Origin: Pseudoxanthomonas mexicana
GTDB lineage: Bacteria > Pseudomonadota > Gammaproteobacteria > Xanthomonadales > Xanthomonadaceae
Direction of reading: 5' to 3'
NCBI RefSeq assembly: GCF_010093385.1
Contig: NZ_PDWV01000019.1
Location: 1-64,000 of the forward strand
DNA length: 64,000 nt
This document shows, piece by piece, positions 26,119 to 36,888 of this stretch (within the stretch, counting starts at the first letter, position 1; each line of letters opens with the position of its first letter). The position numbers and the translations under genes were made by a program. The notes under the pieces were generated by a model. That model did no database searches. It saw nothing but the letters and a program-made list of their open reading frames with translations, and was not told the origin of the DNA.

Positions 26119-28338
26119 CTACAGTTCGAAGCGGTAGCTCAGCTTCACGATCAGCTGCTCGTCGTTGCGCAGGCTGAAACTGTCGCGCAGTGCCTCGTCG
26201 GAGCCTTCCGTCCCGGCCAGTTGCTCGTAGCCGCCGCGGGCGTACACCACGTACAGGTAGGACAGCGGCGCGAGTTCGTAGCGGTAGCGCACCTGGAAAC
26301 CGAGGTTGCGCACCTGGAAGTCCTCGACCGTGTCGCTGGCCGCCACCGCATGCCCGGCCGCATCGAAGCGCCACGCATCGTGCGCCCGCGCACTGATGGC
26401 GATCGCCTCCAGCTTCACGCGAAGCTCCTGCCGCGGGTCGATGTTCCAGTCCAGGCCGGCGCGCAGCGTCGTCTCGCGACCGTCGAACGCGCCCACCAGG
26501 TCGCCTTGCGCGGCCCCCTGCCAGATCAGCCAGTCCGGGCGCCTGACGAGGTTCAGACCCGCGTTGAGGCTGAAGGCGTCGTTGATGAAATACGTGGCCC
26601 CATACCAGAAGGCCGAACCCAGCTTGCGGTTGCCCGCCAGGCCGCCGCCGAAGGCCTCGACCTCGACCTCGTGCGCCCAGTTGCCCTTGCGCGGACGCTC
26701 GTACTCGAAATATGCATTCAAGTTCGCCGGCAGACGCACGATACCGTTGCCGCGCAGCAACGTATCGCTGATCCCTGCACTGTTGACGTTGATCTGCGCA
26801 TACTCGTAGCTGCCGTCGCGCAGCTGGCCTTCGCGGCTCATCCGGAACTGGTCGTTGAGCTTCTCGCCGTGGTTGTTGTGGTTGCTGCTGACGCGCCAGC
26901 GCCAATCCTTGGACGAATAGCGCGACGCCTCCGGAAGGCCGGTGAACCGCCTGCGCACTTCCCAGTGCAGGTAGTTGGTGCTGTTGCGCGACAGGTAGCC
27001 GAAGTCGTTGAGCTGCAGGTCGTTGCCGAAGTGCATGGCGATCCACTGCTGGCGCCAGCCGTGGTCCATCTCGTAGTCGGCCCAGACGGTGGCGCCGTAG
27101 TCCTGCAGCGCGTCGCCGGCCTGGTCGATGCGGCTGCCCAGCAGGCGCGTGCGGACGTTCCAGCGCGCGCTCGGCCGCCAGTTGTGGTCCACGCCGAGCA
27201 CGGTGGCCTCGCGGTCGCGCCAGGGATCGTCGACGCGGGTCAGCATGGCGCCCAGATTCTGCATGTCGAAATCGCGTACCAGCCGCACCGCGTGGTAACG
27301 GCGGCCGGTAGCGCCATCCTCGTCGGCGGAGAACAGGCCGTAGTTCACCCGGCCCAGGCTGCCGTTCAACTTGACCGCCGCCGTGATGTCGCCGGTGCTG
27401 CCCACACGACGCGTGTAAAGCTGCTGGCTGTCGTCCGACGGCGTGGTCAGTTCGAAGATGCCCTGATTCTCGGTGAAGAACGGACGCTTGTCGCTGATGA
27501 AGGTCTCGGTGGCGCTGAAGTTCACCACCAGGTCGTCCGCTTCCACCTGGCCGAAGTCGGGATTGACCGTGGCCGACAGCTGGAAGCGGCCATTCGGCTT
27601 CCAGAAGATGTCCGCGCCGCCGTTGAAATCGCTGCCGCCGCCGACGTTGTCGTACAGGCCGGACACGTAGGGCGTGATGGCGAGCAACGACTGGTCGTAC
27701 CGCGCAACGGTGATCGGCGCGAAGTCCGACAGGAAGCGCGGACGCTCGAAGCTCGCCTGCGGCCACGCCATGCGCTCGCCGGTGGAGCCGATCACGCGCG
27801 CCAGGAACACCTTCAACGTGCGCTGGCCGTCCGTGCCGTCGCGCATGGGCGCGGTGTGCCACGGGATCAGCATTTCGACCGACCAGCCCTGTTCGTCCTC
27901 GGCCACCGCATGCCGCCACTGGCCGTCCCAGTCGTCGCTGAACTGGTTCTCGTTGGTGATGATCTCGTCGGCGATGCCGCCGGTGGAACTGACGGTGAAG
28001 GCGTAGCCGGTGCGCCCGTCGCCGTCGAAATCGACGAAGGCATTGACGCGGTCGACCTGCTCGTCGAAGTCGCGCTGCACCTTCTGCCGCGTGCGGGGCA
28101 CGTCGGGCGGCTGGGCGTTGCGGAACGCGATGGCCAGGCCATCCGGCGTGGCGAGCACCCAGGCCTCGGTGGCGAGCGAACCGGGTTCGCCGGTCAGCGG
28201 CTGGGTCTTGCGGAAGTCGGCGACGTGATGCGCGTCCTGCCACTCGGCGGAGTGGATGCGGCCGTCGATCTCGACGGCCTGCACCGCGGCACACGGCAGG
28301 ACCAGCGCAAGCGCGCCGGCGAATCGGGTAAGCATCAT
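26119..28338 (-). CDS. DUF5916 exported protein with CBM9-like N-terminal domain
   Basis: 739 residues, signal peptide 1-22 (ending AVQA). Residues about 25-230 form a CBM9-like sandwich (VEIDGRIHSAEWQDA; FVDFDGDGRTGYAFTVSSTG; GWSVEMLIPW). The rest is the DUF5916 region, rich in alternating aromatic strands and ending in F-x-L, which looks like a beta-barrel of the outer membrane. Two ATGs in tandem (28338, 28335) could serve; neither has a clear ribosome site. Homologues are often near TonB systems or peptidases in this lineage, but the function is unknown. Confidence 0.83.
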   Translation of the reverse strand: MMLTRFAGALALVLPCAAVQAVEIDGRIHSAEWQDAHHVADFRKTQPLTGEPGSLATEAWVLATPDGLAIAFRNAQPPDVPRTRQKVQRDFDEQVDRVNAFVDFDGDGRTGYAFTVSSTGGIADEIITNENQFSDDWDGQWRHAVAEDEQGWSVEMLIPWHTAPMRDGTDGQRTLKVFLARVIGSTGERMAWPQASFERPRFLSDFAPITVARYDQSLLAITPYVSGLYDNVGGGSDFNGGADIFWKPNGRFQLSATVNPDFGQVEADDLVVNFSATETFISDKRPFFTENQGIFELTTPSDDSQQLYTRRVGSTGDITAAVKLNGSLGRVNYGLFSADEDGATGRRYHAVRLVRDFDMQNLGAMLTRVDDPWRDREATVLGVDHNWRPSARWNVRTRLLGSRIDQAGDALQDYGATVWADYEMDHGWRQQWIAMHFGNDLQLNDFGYLSRNSTNYLHWEVRRRFTGLPEASRYSSKDWRWRVSSNHNNHGEKLNDQFRMSREGQLRDGSYEYAQINVNSAGISDTLLRGNGIVRLPANLNAYFEYERPRKGNWAHEVEVEAFGGGLAGNRKLGSAFWYGATYFINDAFSLNAGLNLVRRPDWLIWQGAAQGDLVGAFDGRETTLRAGLDWNIDPRQELRVKLEAIAISARAHDAWRFDAAGHAVAASDTVEDFQVRNLGFQVRYRYELAPLSYLYVVYARGGYEQLAGTEGSDEALRDSFSLRNDEQLIVKLSYRFEL

Positions 28339-28451
28339 GGGGATCGGGGGTGGGTCCGGTGCGCGCACGTTAGCCGCGCGGCACGGTCGCCACACCTGCC
28401 TTCGGTCATTTCAACCTTCCGGCTTCCTGCGGCATCCGTGCCAAGTGGAGA

Positions 28452-28925
28452 TCAGCGCCCTTTCTTGGGCTGCAGCATCGTGCCCGTGCACTTCTTGCTA
28501 CCGCACCGGCACGCCCAGATCTTCTTCAGGCGCGCGGTATGCGGCTCGTCCAGGGTGATGCCGTAGTTGTAGGTCAGCTCCTCGCCGGGCTTGATGGCGC
28601 GGATGGCCTCGATGAACACCTTGTCCTTCTTGCGGTTCTTGCCGTCGTGCTCTTCGATCACCGCTTCGCAGTTGGGATCGCAGCTGTGGTTGATCCAGCG
28701 CGCCTTGTTGCCCTTGTGGTTGGCGTCGATCACGTACTCGTCGTTGAGCGTGAACAGGAAGGTGTGGCCGGAGTCCACGTCGCCGGTGTCGTCGGCGTCC
28801 ACTTCCTCGTGCGTGCGTCGCTTGCCCTTGTATTCCACCACCCGCTCGCCCTTCTCGATCGGGGCGATGGCGAACACGCCGTTGCCGTGGATGTCGGATT
28901 GGCGGGCTTCGATCTTGCGGGGCAT
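28452..28925 (-). CDS. SET-domain protein lysine methyltransferase with post-SET motif
   Basis: 157 residues from the ATG at 28925; the frame is open to 28967. The SET core is complete: HGNGVFAIAPIEKGE binds AdoMet, NHSCDPN lies at 79-85 and TYNYG at 118-122. The C-terminus has CxCx4C (C139, C141, C146), which with C82 makes the zinc site of a eukaryotic-type post-SET region. Such enzymes methylate lysines on proteins. Bacterial members include chlamydial and Legionella effectors, but standalone housekeeping copies are common in xanthomonads. There is no secretion signal. Confidence 0.88.
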   Translation of the reverse strand: MPRKIEARQSDIHGNGVFAIAPIEKGERVVEYKGKRRTHEEVDADDTGDVDSGHTFLFTLNDEYVIDANHKGNKARWINHSCDPNCEAVIEEHDGKNRKKDKVFIEAIRAIKPGEELTYNYGITLDEPHTARLKKIWACRCGSKKCTGTMLQPKKGR

Positions 28926-29077
28926 GCGGGGGTCCGGCGGGAGGGAGGAGGGACGATTCTCGCCCAACGCGCGGCGTTTCCCAACTTTCCGTTGCCTGAA
29001 CGCCTCCGCTCGGACGCGTGGCCGGTCCGCGCAGGGCGGCGCGTTCGATGCCCGTTCCCCTCATTGCGACCCCCTCC

Positions 29078-29614
29078 ATGCGCGCCCACCCGTTCCTGTT
29101 CGCCACCGCCCTGTGCCTGGGCCTGTCCGCCTGCCAGCCCTCCGAAACCCGGACCACCTCGCGTCTGCCGCCGTCCACGCCCAGCGACACCGACCTTCTG
29201 GCCCGGGGCGAATACCTGGTGCGGACAACCGGCTGCAACGACTGCCACACGCCCGGTTATGCCGAATCCGGCGGCACGACCGACAAGGCGGGCTGGCTGG
29301 TGGGTTCGCCGATGGGTTTCCATGGTCCGTGGGGCACCACGTATCCGAGCAACCTGCGCCTGCGCATGCAGCAGCTGACCGAAGCGCAATGGCTGGAATA
29401 CAGCGCCAACCTGCGTACCCGACCGATGATGCCGGACTTCGCCGTGCGCGCGATGACCGAGGAAGACCGTCGCGCGATCTACCGCTTCATCCATTCGCTG
29501 GGCGCTGCCGGCCAGCCCGCGCCCGAGGCCCTGCCGCCGGGCCAGACGCCGCCGGCGCCGTACCTGGGCCTGGTGCTGCCGACCCCGCCGGCAGATGCGC
29601 CTGCGGCCCACTGA
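29078..29614 (+). CDS. mono-haem cytochrome c-like lipoprotein
   Basis: 178 residues from the ATG at 29078. The lipobox LSAC puts the acylated cysteine at about residue 19. One haem-attachment motif CNDCH follows at about residue 53. RPMMPDFAVRAM may supply the axial methionine. The C-terminus is Pro/Ala-rich. It is probably a periplasm-facing electron carrier anchored in a membrane. The partner oxidoreductase is not in the window. It is divergent from the SET-domain gene. Confidence 0.83.
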   Translation: MRAHPFLFATALCLGLSACQPSETRTTSRLPPSTPSDTDLLARGEYLVRTTGCNDCHTPGYAESGGTTDKAGWLVGSPMGFHGPWGTTYPSNLRLRMQQLTEAQWLEYSANLRTRPMMPDFAVRAMTEEDRRAIYRFIHSLGAAGQPAPEALPPGQTPPAPYLGLVLPTPPADAPAAH

Positions 29615-29629
29615 AGCCTTGGGGCCGCC

Positions 29630-29827
29630 TCATCCGAGGCGGCCGTCGAACATCCAGAAGAAGCCCAGTGCCAGACCGAACACGGTCCAGAACAACTGGC
29701 CAAGTCCGCGAAACAGCTTCACGGCCAGGTATACGCCGCCAATGGCGAGCAGCACGCGCCAGACGAACCTCTGGTCCAGGCCGTGACCCGATGGCGTGGA
29801 AGCGGAAGAAGCGTGGGTGGTGTTCAT
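29630..29827 (-). CDS. small membrane protein, unknown
   Basis: 65 residues from the ATG at 29827, with AGGA 8 bases upstream. Two hydrophobic helices (VWRVLLAIGGVYLAVKLF and LFWTVFGLALGFFWMF) follow a polar Ser/Thr/His-rich head. No family was recognised. The frame is open much further upstream (to 32005), but that region is antisense to the suf genes. It is convergent with the cytochrome gene. Confidence 0.55.
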   Translation of the reverse strand: MNTTHASSASTPSGHGLDQRFVWRVLLAIGGVYLAVKLFRGLGQLFWTVFGLALGFFWMFDGRLG

Positions 29828-29975
29828 GGAGGCAATCCTGGGAAAGAGACCGTCCGGAGTGGACGATGGCCATCTTCCCTGCGCGCCGGCGGCCGCATCA
29901 GTCCAAGCCGTCAGCCTTCGCGGGTGACATTCGTCAGCCGCGCGGCGCCCGCCTAAACGGGGGAAACCCCCGCAT

Positions 29976-30018
29976 TTGAGCCCGGCGGACCAAAAGCGTA
30001 CAATTTCGGTACGTTTTA
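29976..30018 (+). promoter_or_regulatory. suf operon promoter with overlapping palindromic operator
   Basis: TTGAGC (29976-29981), a 17-base spacer and TACAAT (29999-30004) form a good sigma-70 promoter. An inverted repeat AAAAGCGTAC (29992-30001) / GTACGTTTTA (30009-30018), one mismatch and 7-base spacer, covers the -10. That is the size expected for an Rrf2-family dimer, so autoregulation by the first gene is likely. A GC hairpin (29958-29972) lies just upstream. Confidence 0.65.
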
Positions 30019-30034
30019 TGGATTCCCCCGCCCC

Positions 30035-30496
30035 ATGCTCCGCGTCACCAAGCTGACCGACTACGCCACCGTCGTCCTGACCGTGCTCGCCGCCCGGCCG
30101 GGCGAGATCCTCAGTGCGTCCGACCTGGCCGAGCATTCCGGCCTGGAGACGCCGACCGTGAGCAAGGTGCTGAAACCGCTGGCGCAGGCCGGGCTGGTGG
30201 AAGGCCTGCGCGGCGTGCACGGCGGCTACCGCCTGAGCCGCGAAGCGGCCGACATCAGCCTGATCCAGATCGTCGAGGCCATGGAAGGGCCACTCGCGAT
30301 GACCGAATGCAGCCAGAGCGAAAGCCACTGCGGCATCGCCCACCAGTGCGGCGCGCGCGCCAACTGGCGCCTGATCAATGATGTGGTGGCAGACGCCCTG
30401 CGCGGCTTCACGCTGGCGCAGATGATCGCCCCGCCCCCCTCCTCTTCCGACGACATGCGCAGGCGCCCCATCGCCGTGCAGGTCGCCACCCGCTGA
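30035..30496 (+). CDS. Rrf2 family SUF-operon regulator
   Basis: 153 residues. The N-terminal winged helix (MLRVTKLTDYATVVLTVLA; SASDLAEHSGLETPTVSKVL) binds DNA. Three cysteines spaced as in IscR-like Fe-S sensors occur in TECSQSESHCGIAHQC. It matches the SUF-specific Rrf2 regulators that precede sufB in xanthomonads. It probably senses Fe-S status by ligating a cluster and represses its own operon through the palindrome at 29992-30018. sufB starts 15 bases downstream. Confidence 0.9.
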   Translation: MLRVTKLTDYATVVLTVLAARPGEILSASDLAEHSGLETPTVSKVLKPLAQAGLVEGLRGVHGGYRLSREAADISLIQIVEAMEGPLAMTECSQSESHCGIAHQCGARANWRLINDVVADALRGFTLAQMIAPPPSSSDDMRRRPIAVQVATR

Positions 30497-30511
30497 ACCG
30501 CAGGCAGCCCC

Positions 30512-31951
<1,440 letters not shown>

Positions 31952-31960
31952 GGCTTTTCC

Positions 31961-32100
31961 CTTCTCCCGTCGGGAGAAGGTGCCCGTAGGGCGGATGAGG
32001 GGCAACGAAGTCCGGCGCTCTCAAACATCTGGACTCCATCGCCCCTCACCCCAACCCCTCTCTCCCACGGGACTTCCTTTGGTCGCCGCTGGGAGAGGGG
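31961..32100. repeat. extragenic palindromic repeat between sufB and sufC
   Basis: The gap holds CTTCTCCCGTCGGGAGAAG (31961-31979), then GGCGGATGAGGGGC, then the inverted GCCCCTCACC (32041-32050), then a second imperfect hairpin CCCCTCTCTCCCACGG / CCGCTGGGAGAGGGG (32055-32100). This composite is the type of dispersed CCCTCTCCC/GGGAGAGGG repeat common between genes of xanthomonads. Here it interrupts an operon. Confidence 0.7.
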
Positions 32101-32126
32101 CTCGAAAGAATCAAACGGAAACGAAC

Positions 32127-32890
<764 letters not shown>

Positions 32891-32891
<1 letters not shown>

Positions 32892-34153
32892 TGAGCGCGT
32901 TGCTGGATTCCCTGTCCGCCACCTTCCACGGCGATCCCGCACGCCGCGCTGCGCTCGACGAGGCGTTGCGCGACGGCCTGCCCGGCCCGCGCACCGAGGC
33001 GTGGAAGTACACCTCGCTGCGGCAACTCGAACGTCGCAGCTTCGCCGCTGTCGAGGCGCTGCCGTCGCTGGACCCGATGCTGCTGGCCGATATCCCGGCG
33101 CCGCGCGCGGTGTTCGTCAACGGCCGCTACTCGGTCGCGCTGTCCCTGACCACCGACCTGCCGGACGGCGTCAGCCTGCAGCTGTTGTCCGAGGCACTGG
33201 CGGAGGGCGGCGACGCGGCGCGCTTCCTGCAGCGTCGTTTCGAGCGCACCGACGAAGTCTTCGCCCGGCTCAACGCCGCGCTGGCGACCGAAGGCCTGCT
33301 GCTGCGCGCCGAGGCCGACGTGCGGAGCGAGCAGCCGCTGCATCTGGTCTTCATCGGCACCGAGGACGGCGCCGACCGCGCCTGGCATCTGCGCAACCTG
33401 ATCGAACTGCGCGCAGGCGCCGCGTTGACCGTGGTGGAACACCACTTCGCTGCCACGCCGCACGCGCACTTCATCAACGCCCTGAGCCACGTGCACCTGG
33501 CGAAGGGGGCGACCCTCTCGCACGCGCGCATCCAGAGCGACAGCGAGCGCGCCACCTCGCTGCTGCGTACCGACGCGGTACTCGCGCGCGATGCCGACTA
33601 CCGGCGCGTCGACCTGGAGCTGGGCGCCGCGCTGTCGCGCCACGAGCTCAACGTACGCCTGGAAGGCGACAACGCGCGCCTGACGGCGAACGGCGTGCTG
33701 CTGGCCGGCGGGCGCCGGCATGTCGATCCCCGCCTGGGCATCGACCATATCGGCCGGGACACCGCCTGCGAACTGACCTGGCGCGGGCTCGGCGCAGGCC
33801 GTGGACGCGCGGTCTTCCATGGCGGCATCCTGATCCGCGAGGGTGCGGACGGCACTGATGCAGCGCTGTCGAACAAGAACCTGCTGCTGTCGGACAACGC
33901 CGAGATCGATACCCAGCCCGTGCTGGAGATCCACGCCGACGAAGTGAAGGCCGCCCATGGCGCGACGGTCGGCCAGCTCGATGCCAATGCCCTGTTCTAC
34001 CTGCGCTCGCGCGGGTTGACGCAGACCGAAGCCCGGCAGCTGCTCACCACCGCGTTCTGCCGCGAACCGCTGGGCGTCATCGCGCATGCCGGCGTGCGCG
34101 AAGCCCTGCTCGCCCGGGTGGACACCGCGCTGGCGGCGCTGGAGGCACCATGA
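32891..34153 (+). CDS. sufD: Fe-S cluster assembly protein SufD
   Basis: 420 residues, usual size. SufD pairs with SufB and is needed for iron entry. Conserved blocks include GPRTEAWKYTSLRQL near the N-terminus, ELRAGAALTVVEHHF, RHELNVRLEGDNARLTANGV and the C-terminal DEVKAAHGATVGQLDANALFYLRSRG. It overlaps sufC by 1 base and sufS by 4 bases, so the three are translationally coupled. Confidence 0.96.
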
Positions 34154-35397
34154 ACCGCGAGGCCCTGTCCGGTGCCCGCACCGCGATCGACTGGGCGCGC
34201 GTGCGCGAGGACTTCCCGCTGCTCGCACGGCAGGTGAATGGCAAGCCGCTGATCTATCTGGACAGCGCCAACACGGGCCAGAAGCCGGCATCGGTGATCC
34301 AGACGGTCGATGACTTCTACCGCCAGCACAACGCCAACGTCAGCCGTGCCGTGCACACGCTGGGCACCGAAGCGACGGATGCGTACGAACGCGCACGCAA
34401 GAGGCTGGCGCGCTTCCTCAACGTGCGGCCGGACGAACTGGTGCTGTGCAGCGGCACCACGTTCGCGATCAACCTGGTGGCGTACTCGTGGGCGCTGCCG
34501 CGCCTGAAGGCCGGCGACACCATCCTGGTGTCGCGCATGGAGCACCACGCCAACATCGTGCCGTGGCAACTCGTGGCCCAGCGCACCGGCGCGACGATCA
34601 AGGTCGCGGAGATCCACGCCGACGGCACGCTCGACCTGGACGCGCTGCACGCCGCCATGACCAGCGACGTGAAGCTGCTGGCGATCACTCACACCTCCAA
34701 CGTGCTGGGGACGGTCAATCCGGTGCGCGAGATCTGCCGCGAGGCACGCAAGCGCGGCATCGTCACCGTGGTGGACGGCTCGCAGGCGGTGCCGCACCGC
34801 GCGGTCGATATCGCCGCGATCGGCTGCGATTTCTACGCGTTCACCGGCCACAAGATGTGCGGCCCCACCGGGACCGGCGCGCTATGGGCGCGCAAGGAAC
34901 ACCTGCAGGCCATGCCGCCGTTCATCGGCGGCGGCGAGATGATCAAGGAAGTGAGCTTCGACGGCACGGTGTTCAACGACCCGCCGCACAAGTTCGAAGC
35001 CGGCACGCCCAACATCGCCGGTTTCATCGGGCTGGGCGCGGCCGTGGACTACCTGGACGCGCTGGGCATGGCGAACGTGGAGGCCCGCGAGGCCGAACTG
35101 TTGGCGCACGCCACCGAGGAACTGGACCGGATCGACGGCCTGCGCATCGTCGGCCGCGCGCCGGACAAGGCGGCAGTGATCTCGTTCCTGATCGAAGGGG
35201 CGCACGCGCACGACCTGGCCACGCTGCTGGACCTGGAAGGCGTCGCCGTCCGTTCCGGCCAGCACTGCGCACACCCGCTGCTGCAGTTCTACGGCATAGC
35301 CGCCACGCTGCGGGCCTCGTTCGCCTTCTACAACACGCATGAGGAAGTGGACGCCTTCATCGCCGCCCTGAAAAAGGCGCACGCCCTGCTGGCGTAA
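34150..35397 (+). CDS. sufS: cysteine desulfurase SufS
   Basis: 415 residues. PLP-dependent group II desulfurase that takes sulfur from cysteine for SufBCD. The PLP lysine is in FYAFTGHKMCGPTGTGALW, the substrate pocket in HHANIVPWQ, and the catalytic cysteine in RSGQHCAHPLLQ. The order sufB-C-D-S is standard. No sufE or sufU follows within the window, so the sulfur acceptor must be elsewhere. Confidence 0.97.
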   Translation: MNREALSGARTAIDWARVREDFPLLARQVNGKPLIYLDSANTGQKPASVIQTVDDFYRQHNANVSRAVHTLGTEATDAYERARKRLARFLNVRPDELVLCSGTTFAINLVAYSWALPRLKAGDTILVSRMEHHANIVPWQLVAQRTGATIKVAEIHADGTLDLDALHAAMTSDVKLLAITHTSNVLGTVNPVREICREARKRGIVTVVDGSQAVPHRAVDIAAIGCDFYAFTGHKMCGPTGTGALWARKEHLQAMPPFIGGGEMIKEVSFDGTVFNDPPHKFEAGTPNIAGFIGLGAAVDYLDALGMANVEAREAELLAHATEELDRIDGLRIVGRAPDKAAVISFLIEGAHAHDLATLLDLEGVAVRSGQHCAHPLLQFYGIAATLRASFAFYNTHEEVDAFIAALKKAHALLA

Positions 35398-35399
35398 CC

Positions 35400-35417
35400 C
35401 TGCGGGCATGCCCGCAG
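35400..35417. repeat. 18-base perfect palindrome between sufS and the GNAT gene
   Basis: CTGCGGGCATGCCCGCAG is a perfect palindrome placed 3 bases after the sufS stop. No T-run follows, so a terminator is unlikely; an operator or an RNA-processing site is possible. TACAAT at 35424-35429 just after it could be an internal -10. Confidence 0.5.
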
Positions 35418-35436
35418 CCGCCCTACAATGGACGGC

Positions 35437-35976
35437 ATGGATACCCTCAGCTTCCGCCCCGCCAACCACGCCGACATCCCGGCCCTCGTCGCCCTGGTCA
35501 CGTCCGCCTACCGCGGTGACGTCAGCCGGCAGGGCTGGACGACGGAAGCCGACCTGCTGGACGGCCAGCGCATCGACCCCGATGTCCTCGCGCGCGACAT
35601 CGGCCGCGAGCGCAGCCGCATTCTGGTTGCAGAGCGTGCCGGCGAAATGCTGGCATGCGCGCACGTGGCCGAGGAGGACGGCGCGGGCTACTTCGGCATG
35701 TTCTCGGTACGCCCCGACCTGCAGGGCGGCGGCGTGGGCAAGGCCATGCTGGCCGAGGCCGAACGCATCGCGCGCGAGGAGTGGCAGCTGCCGACCATGC
35801 GCATGACCGTGATCGACATCCGGGACGAACTGATCGCGTTCTATGAACGCCGCGGCTACGCGCGCACGGGCATCAAGAAGCCCTTCCCCTACGGCGACGA
35901 GCGTTACGGCATTCCCAAGCGCGCGGACCTGCGCTTCGAGATCCTGGAGAAACCGCTGACGGGAGCCGCCGCATGA
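35437..35976 (+). CDS. GNAT family N-acetyltransferase in the suf operon
   Basis: 179 residues from the ATG at 35437 (an ATG at 35428 would add 3). GNAT fold with the acetyl-CoA loop VRPDLQGGGVGKAMLAEAE and the C-terminal FYERRGYARTGIKKPFPYG. The substrate is unknown. It sits between sufS and the Rieske-type gene, overlapping the latter by 4 bases, so it is probably expressed with the suf genes, although the palindrome and possible -10 before it could give separate control. Confidence 0.85.
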   Translation: MDTLSFRPANHADIPALVALVTSAYRGDVSRQGWTTEADLLDGQRIDPDVLARDIGRERSRILVAERAGEMLACAHVAEEDGAGYFGMFSVRPDLQGGGVGKAMLAEAERIAREEWQLPTMRMTVIDIRDELIAFYERRGYARTGIKKPFPYGDERYGIPKRADLRFEILEKPLTGAAA

Positions 35977-36305
35977 GCGAGACCTGGACGTTCGTATGCG
36001 CCGCAGGCGAGCTGTTGCCCGGCGAGCTGAAAACCGTGTTCGACGAGGTCACCGGCACGCCCATCGTGGTCCTCAACCACGACGGCGATCTCTATGCCCT
36101 GGAAGACAAGTGCAGCCATGAGGACTTCGAACTGTCCTCCGGCCACTTCGATCCGGCGGACGCCAGCATCGAATGCGTCCTGCACGGGGCACGTTTCGAT
36201 GTCCGCGATGGCCGTGCCCTGTGCGCGCCGGCCTACTCGCCGGTAGCGAAGTTTCCGGTGCGGCTGGAGCATGGCGGCATCTGGACACGGGACGACCGGG
36301 ACTGA
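35973..36305 (+). CDS. Rieske-type [2Fe-2S] ferredoxin
   Basis: 110 residues. The Rieske ligands are complete: CSH (C47, H49) and CVLH (C68, H71), 18 residues apart between H49 and C68. This is the size of the ferredoxin component of non-haem dioxygenases. No oxygenase is near. Its place at the end of a suf operon suggests a role in Fe-S assembly or electron supply to it. Homologues are annotated as non-haem iron oxygenase ferredoxin subunits at the same site in xanthomonads. Confidence 0.9.
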   Translation: MSETWTFVCAAGELLPGELKTVFDEVTGTPIVVLNHDGDLYALEDKCSHEDFELSSGHFDPADASIECVLHGARFDVRDGRALCAPAYSPVAKFPVRLEHGGIWTRDDRD

Positions 36306-36334
36306 ACGCGGAATGTGAACATTCTGTTGTAATC

Positions 36335-36353
36335 GCAAATCATTCTCATTATC
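36335..36353 (+). promoter_or_regulatory. Fur box upstream of the siderophore receptor unit
   Basis: GCAAATCATTCTCATTATC, read as its reverse complement, matches about 15 of 19 bases of the Fur consensus GATAATGATAATCATTATC. It lies 68 bases before the GTG of the small exported ORF and about 535 bases before the receptor gene. Confidence 0.75.
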
Positions 36354-36402
36354 CTGTCGCACCCTGCGGCAGATCGCCGCAGCCCGTCTCTTCGAGGCTC
36401 CG

Positions 36403-36747
36403 GTGCCGCGCGTCCCCCACCCCGTCCTGTCGACCGTCGTCTGCCTGCTGCTGGCATGCGTGACGCTGTTCGCGGGCGGGCTCCACGCTACGACGGTACG
36501 GCCCGTCGACGACACCCCGGCCCTGACCCGCGTTGTCCCGGCAAGCGAGGCCTTCGAGCTGACCGCGCGTGATCACGACGCCGACCACGACGCCTTGCCC
36601 CTGCCTGCCGACTCCGAGCCGGCGACGGGCCATGTACGCGCATCCGCGCCGCGGTGTCCCCTCCAAGGGCGATACCCCGCCTTCTCGATGCACGACGATC
36701 CGCGTGCGCGCCCCCCCGCCTATCGCGGCTGCGGTCCTCCCCGCTGA
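36403..36747 (+). CDS. possible small exported protein between Fur box and receptor
   Basis: 114 residues from a GTG. Residues about 7-29 form a clean signal-peptide-like segment (VLSTVVCLLLACVTLFAGG). The mature part is rich in Asp, His, Pro and Arg with no recognised domain. Third codon positions are GC-rich like real genes here, but there is no strong ribosome site or homology, so it is uncertain. The following 141 bases to the receptor start hold nothing recognisable. Confidence 0.45.
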   Translation: MPRVPHPVLSTVVCLLLACVTLFAGGLHATTVRPVDDTPALTRVVPASEAFELTARDHDADHDALPLPADSEPATGHVRASAPRCPLQGRYPAFSMHDDPRARPPAYRGCGPPR

Positions 36748-36888
36748 TTTCCTGCGGCGCCGTGCGCCGTCGCGTGACGCCTCGTTTCGCCGACACACCG
36801 AACGCCGTGCGCAAGACACGGACCCGTTCCCTCTCCGTCCCGTAGCCTTCGCCACCGGGTCATCCGCTCAAGCACACCAAGGATGCCT

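Noticed and set aside
26077-28566. 829-codon plus-strand frame
   Set aside because: Antisense to the DUF5916 gene, which has a signal peptide and domain pattern.
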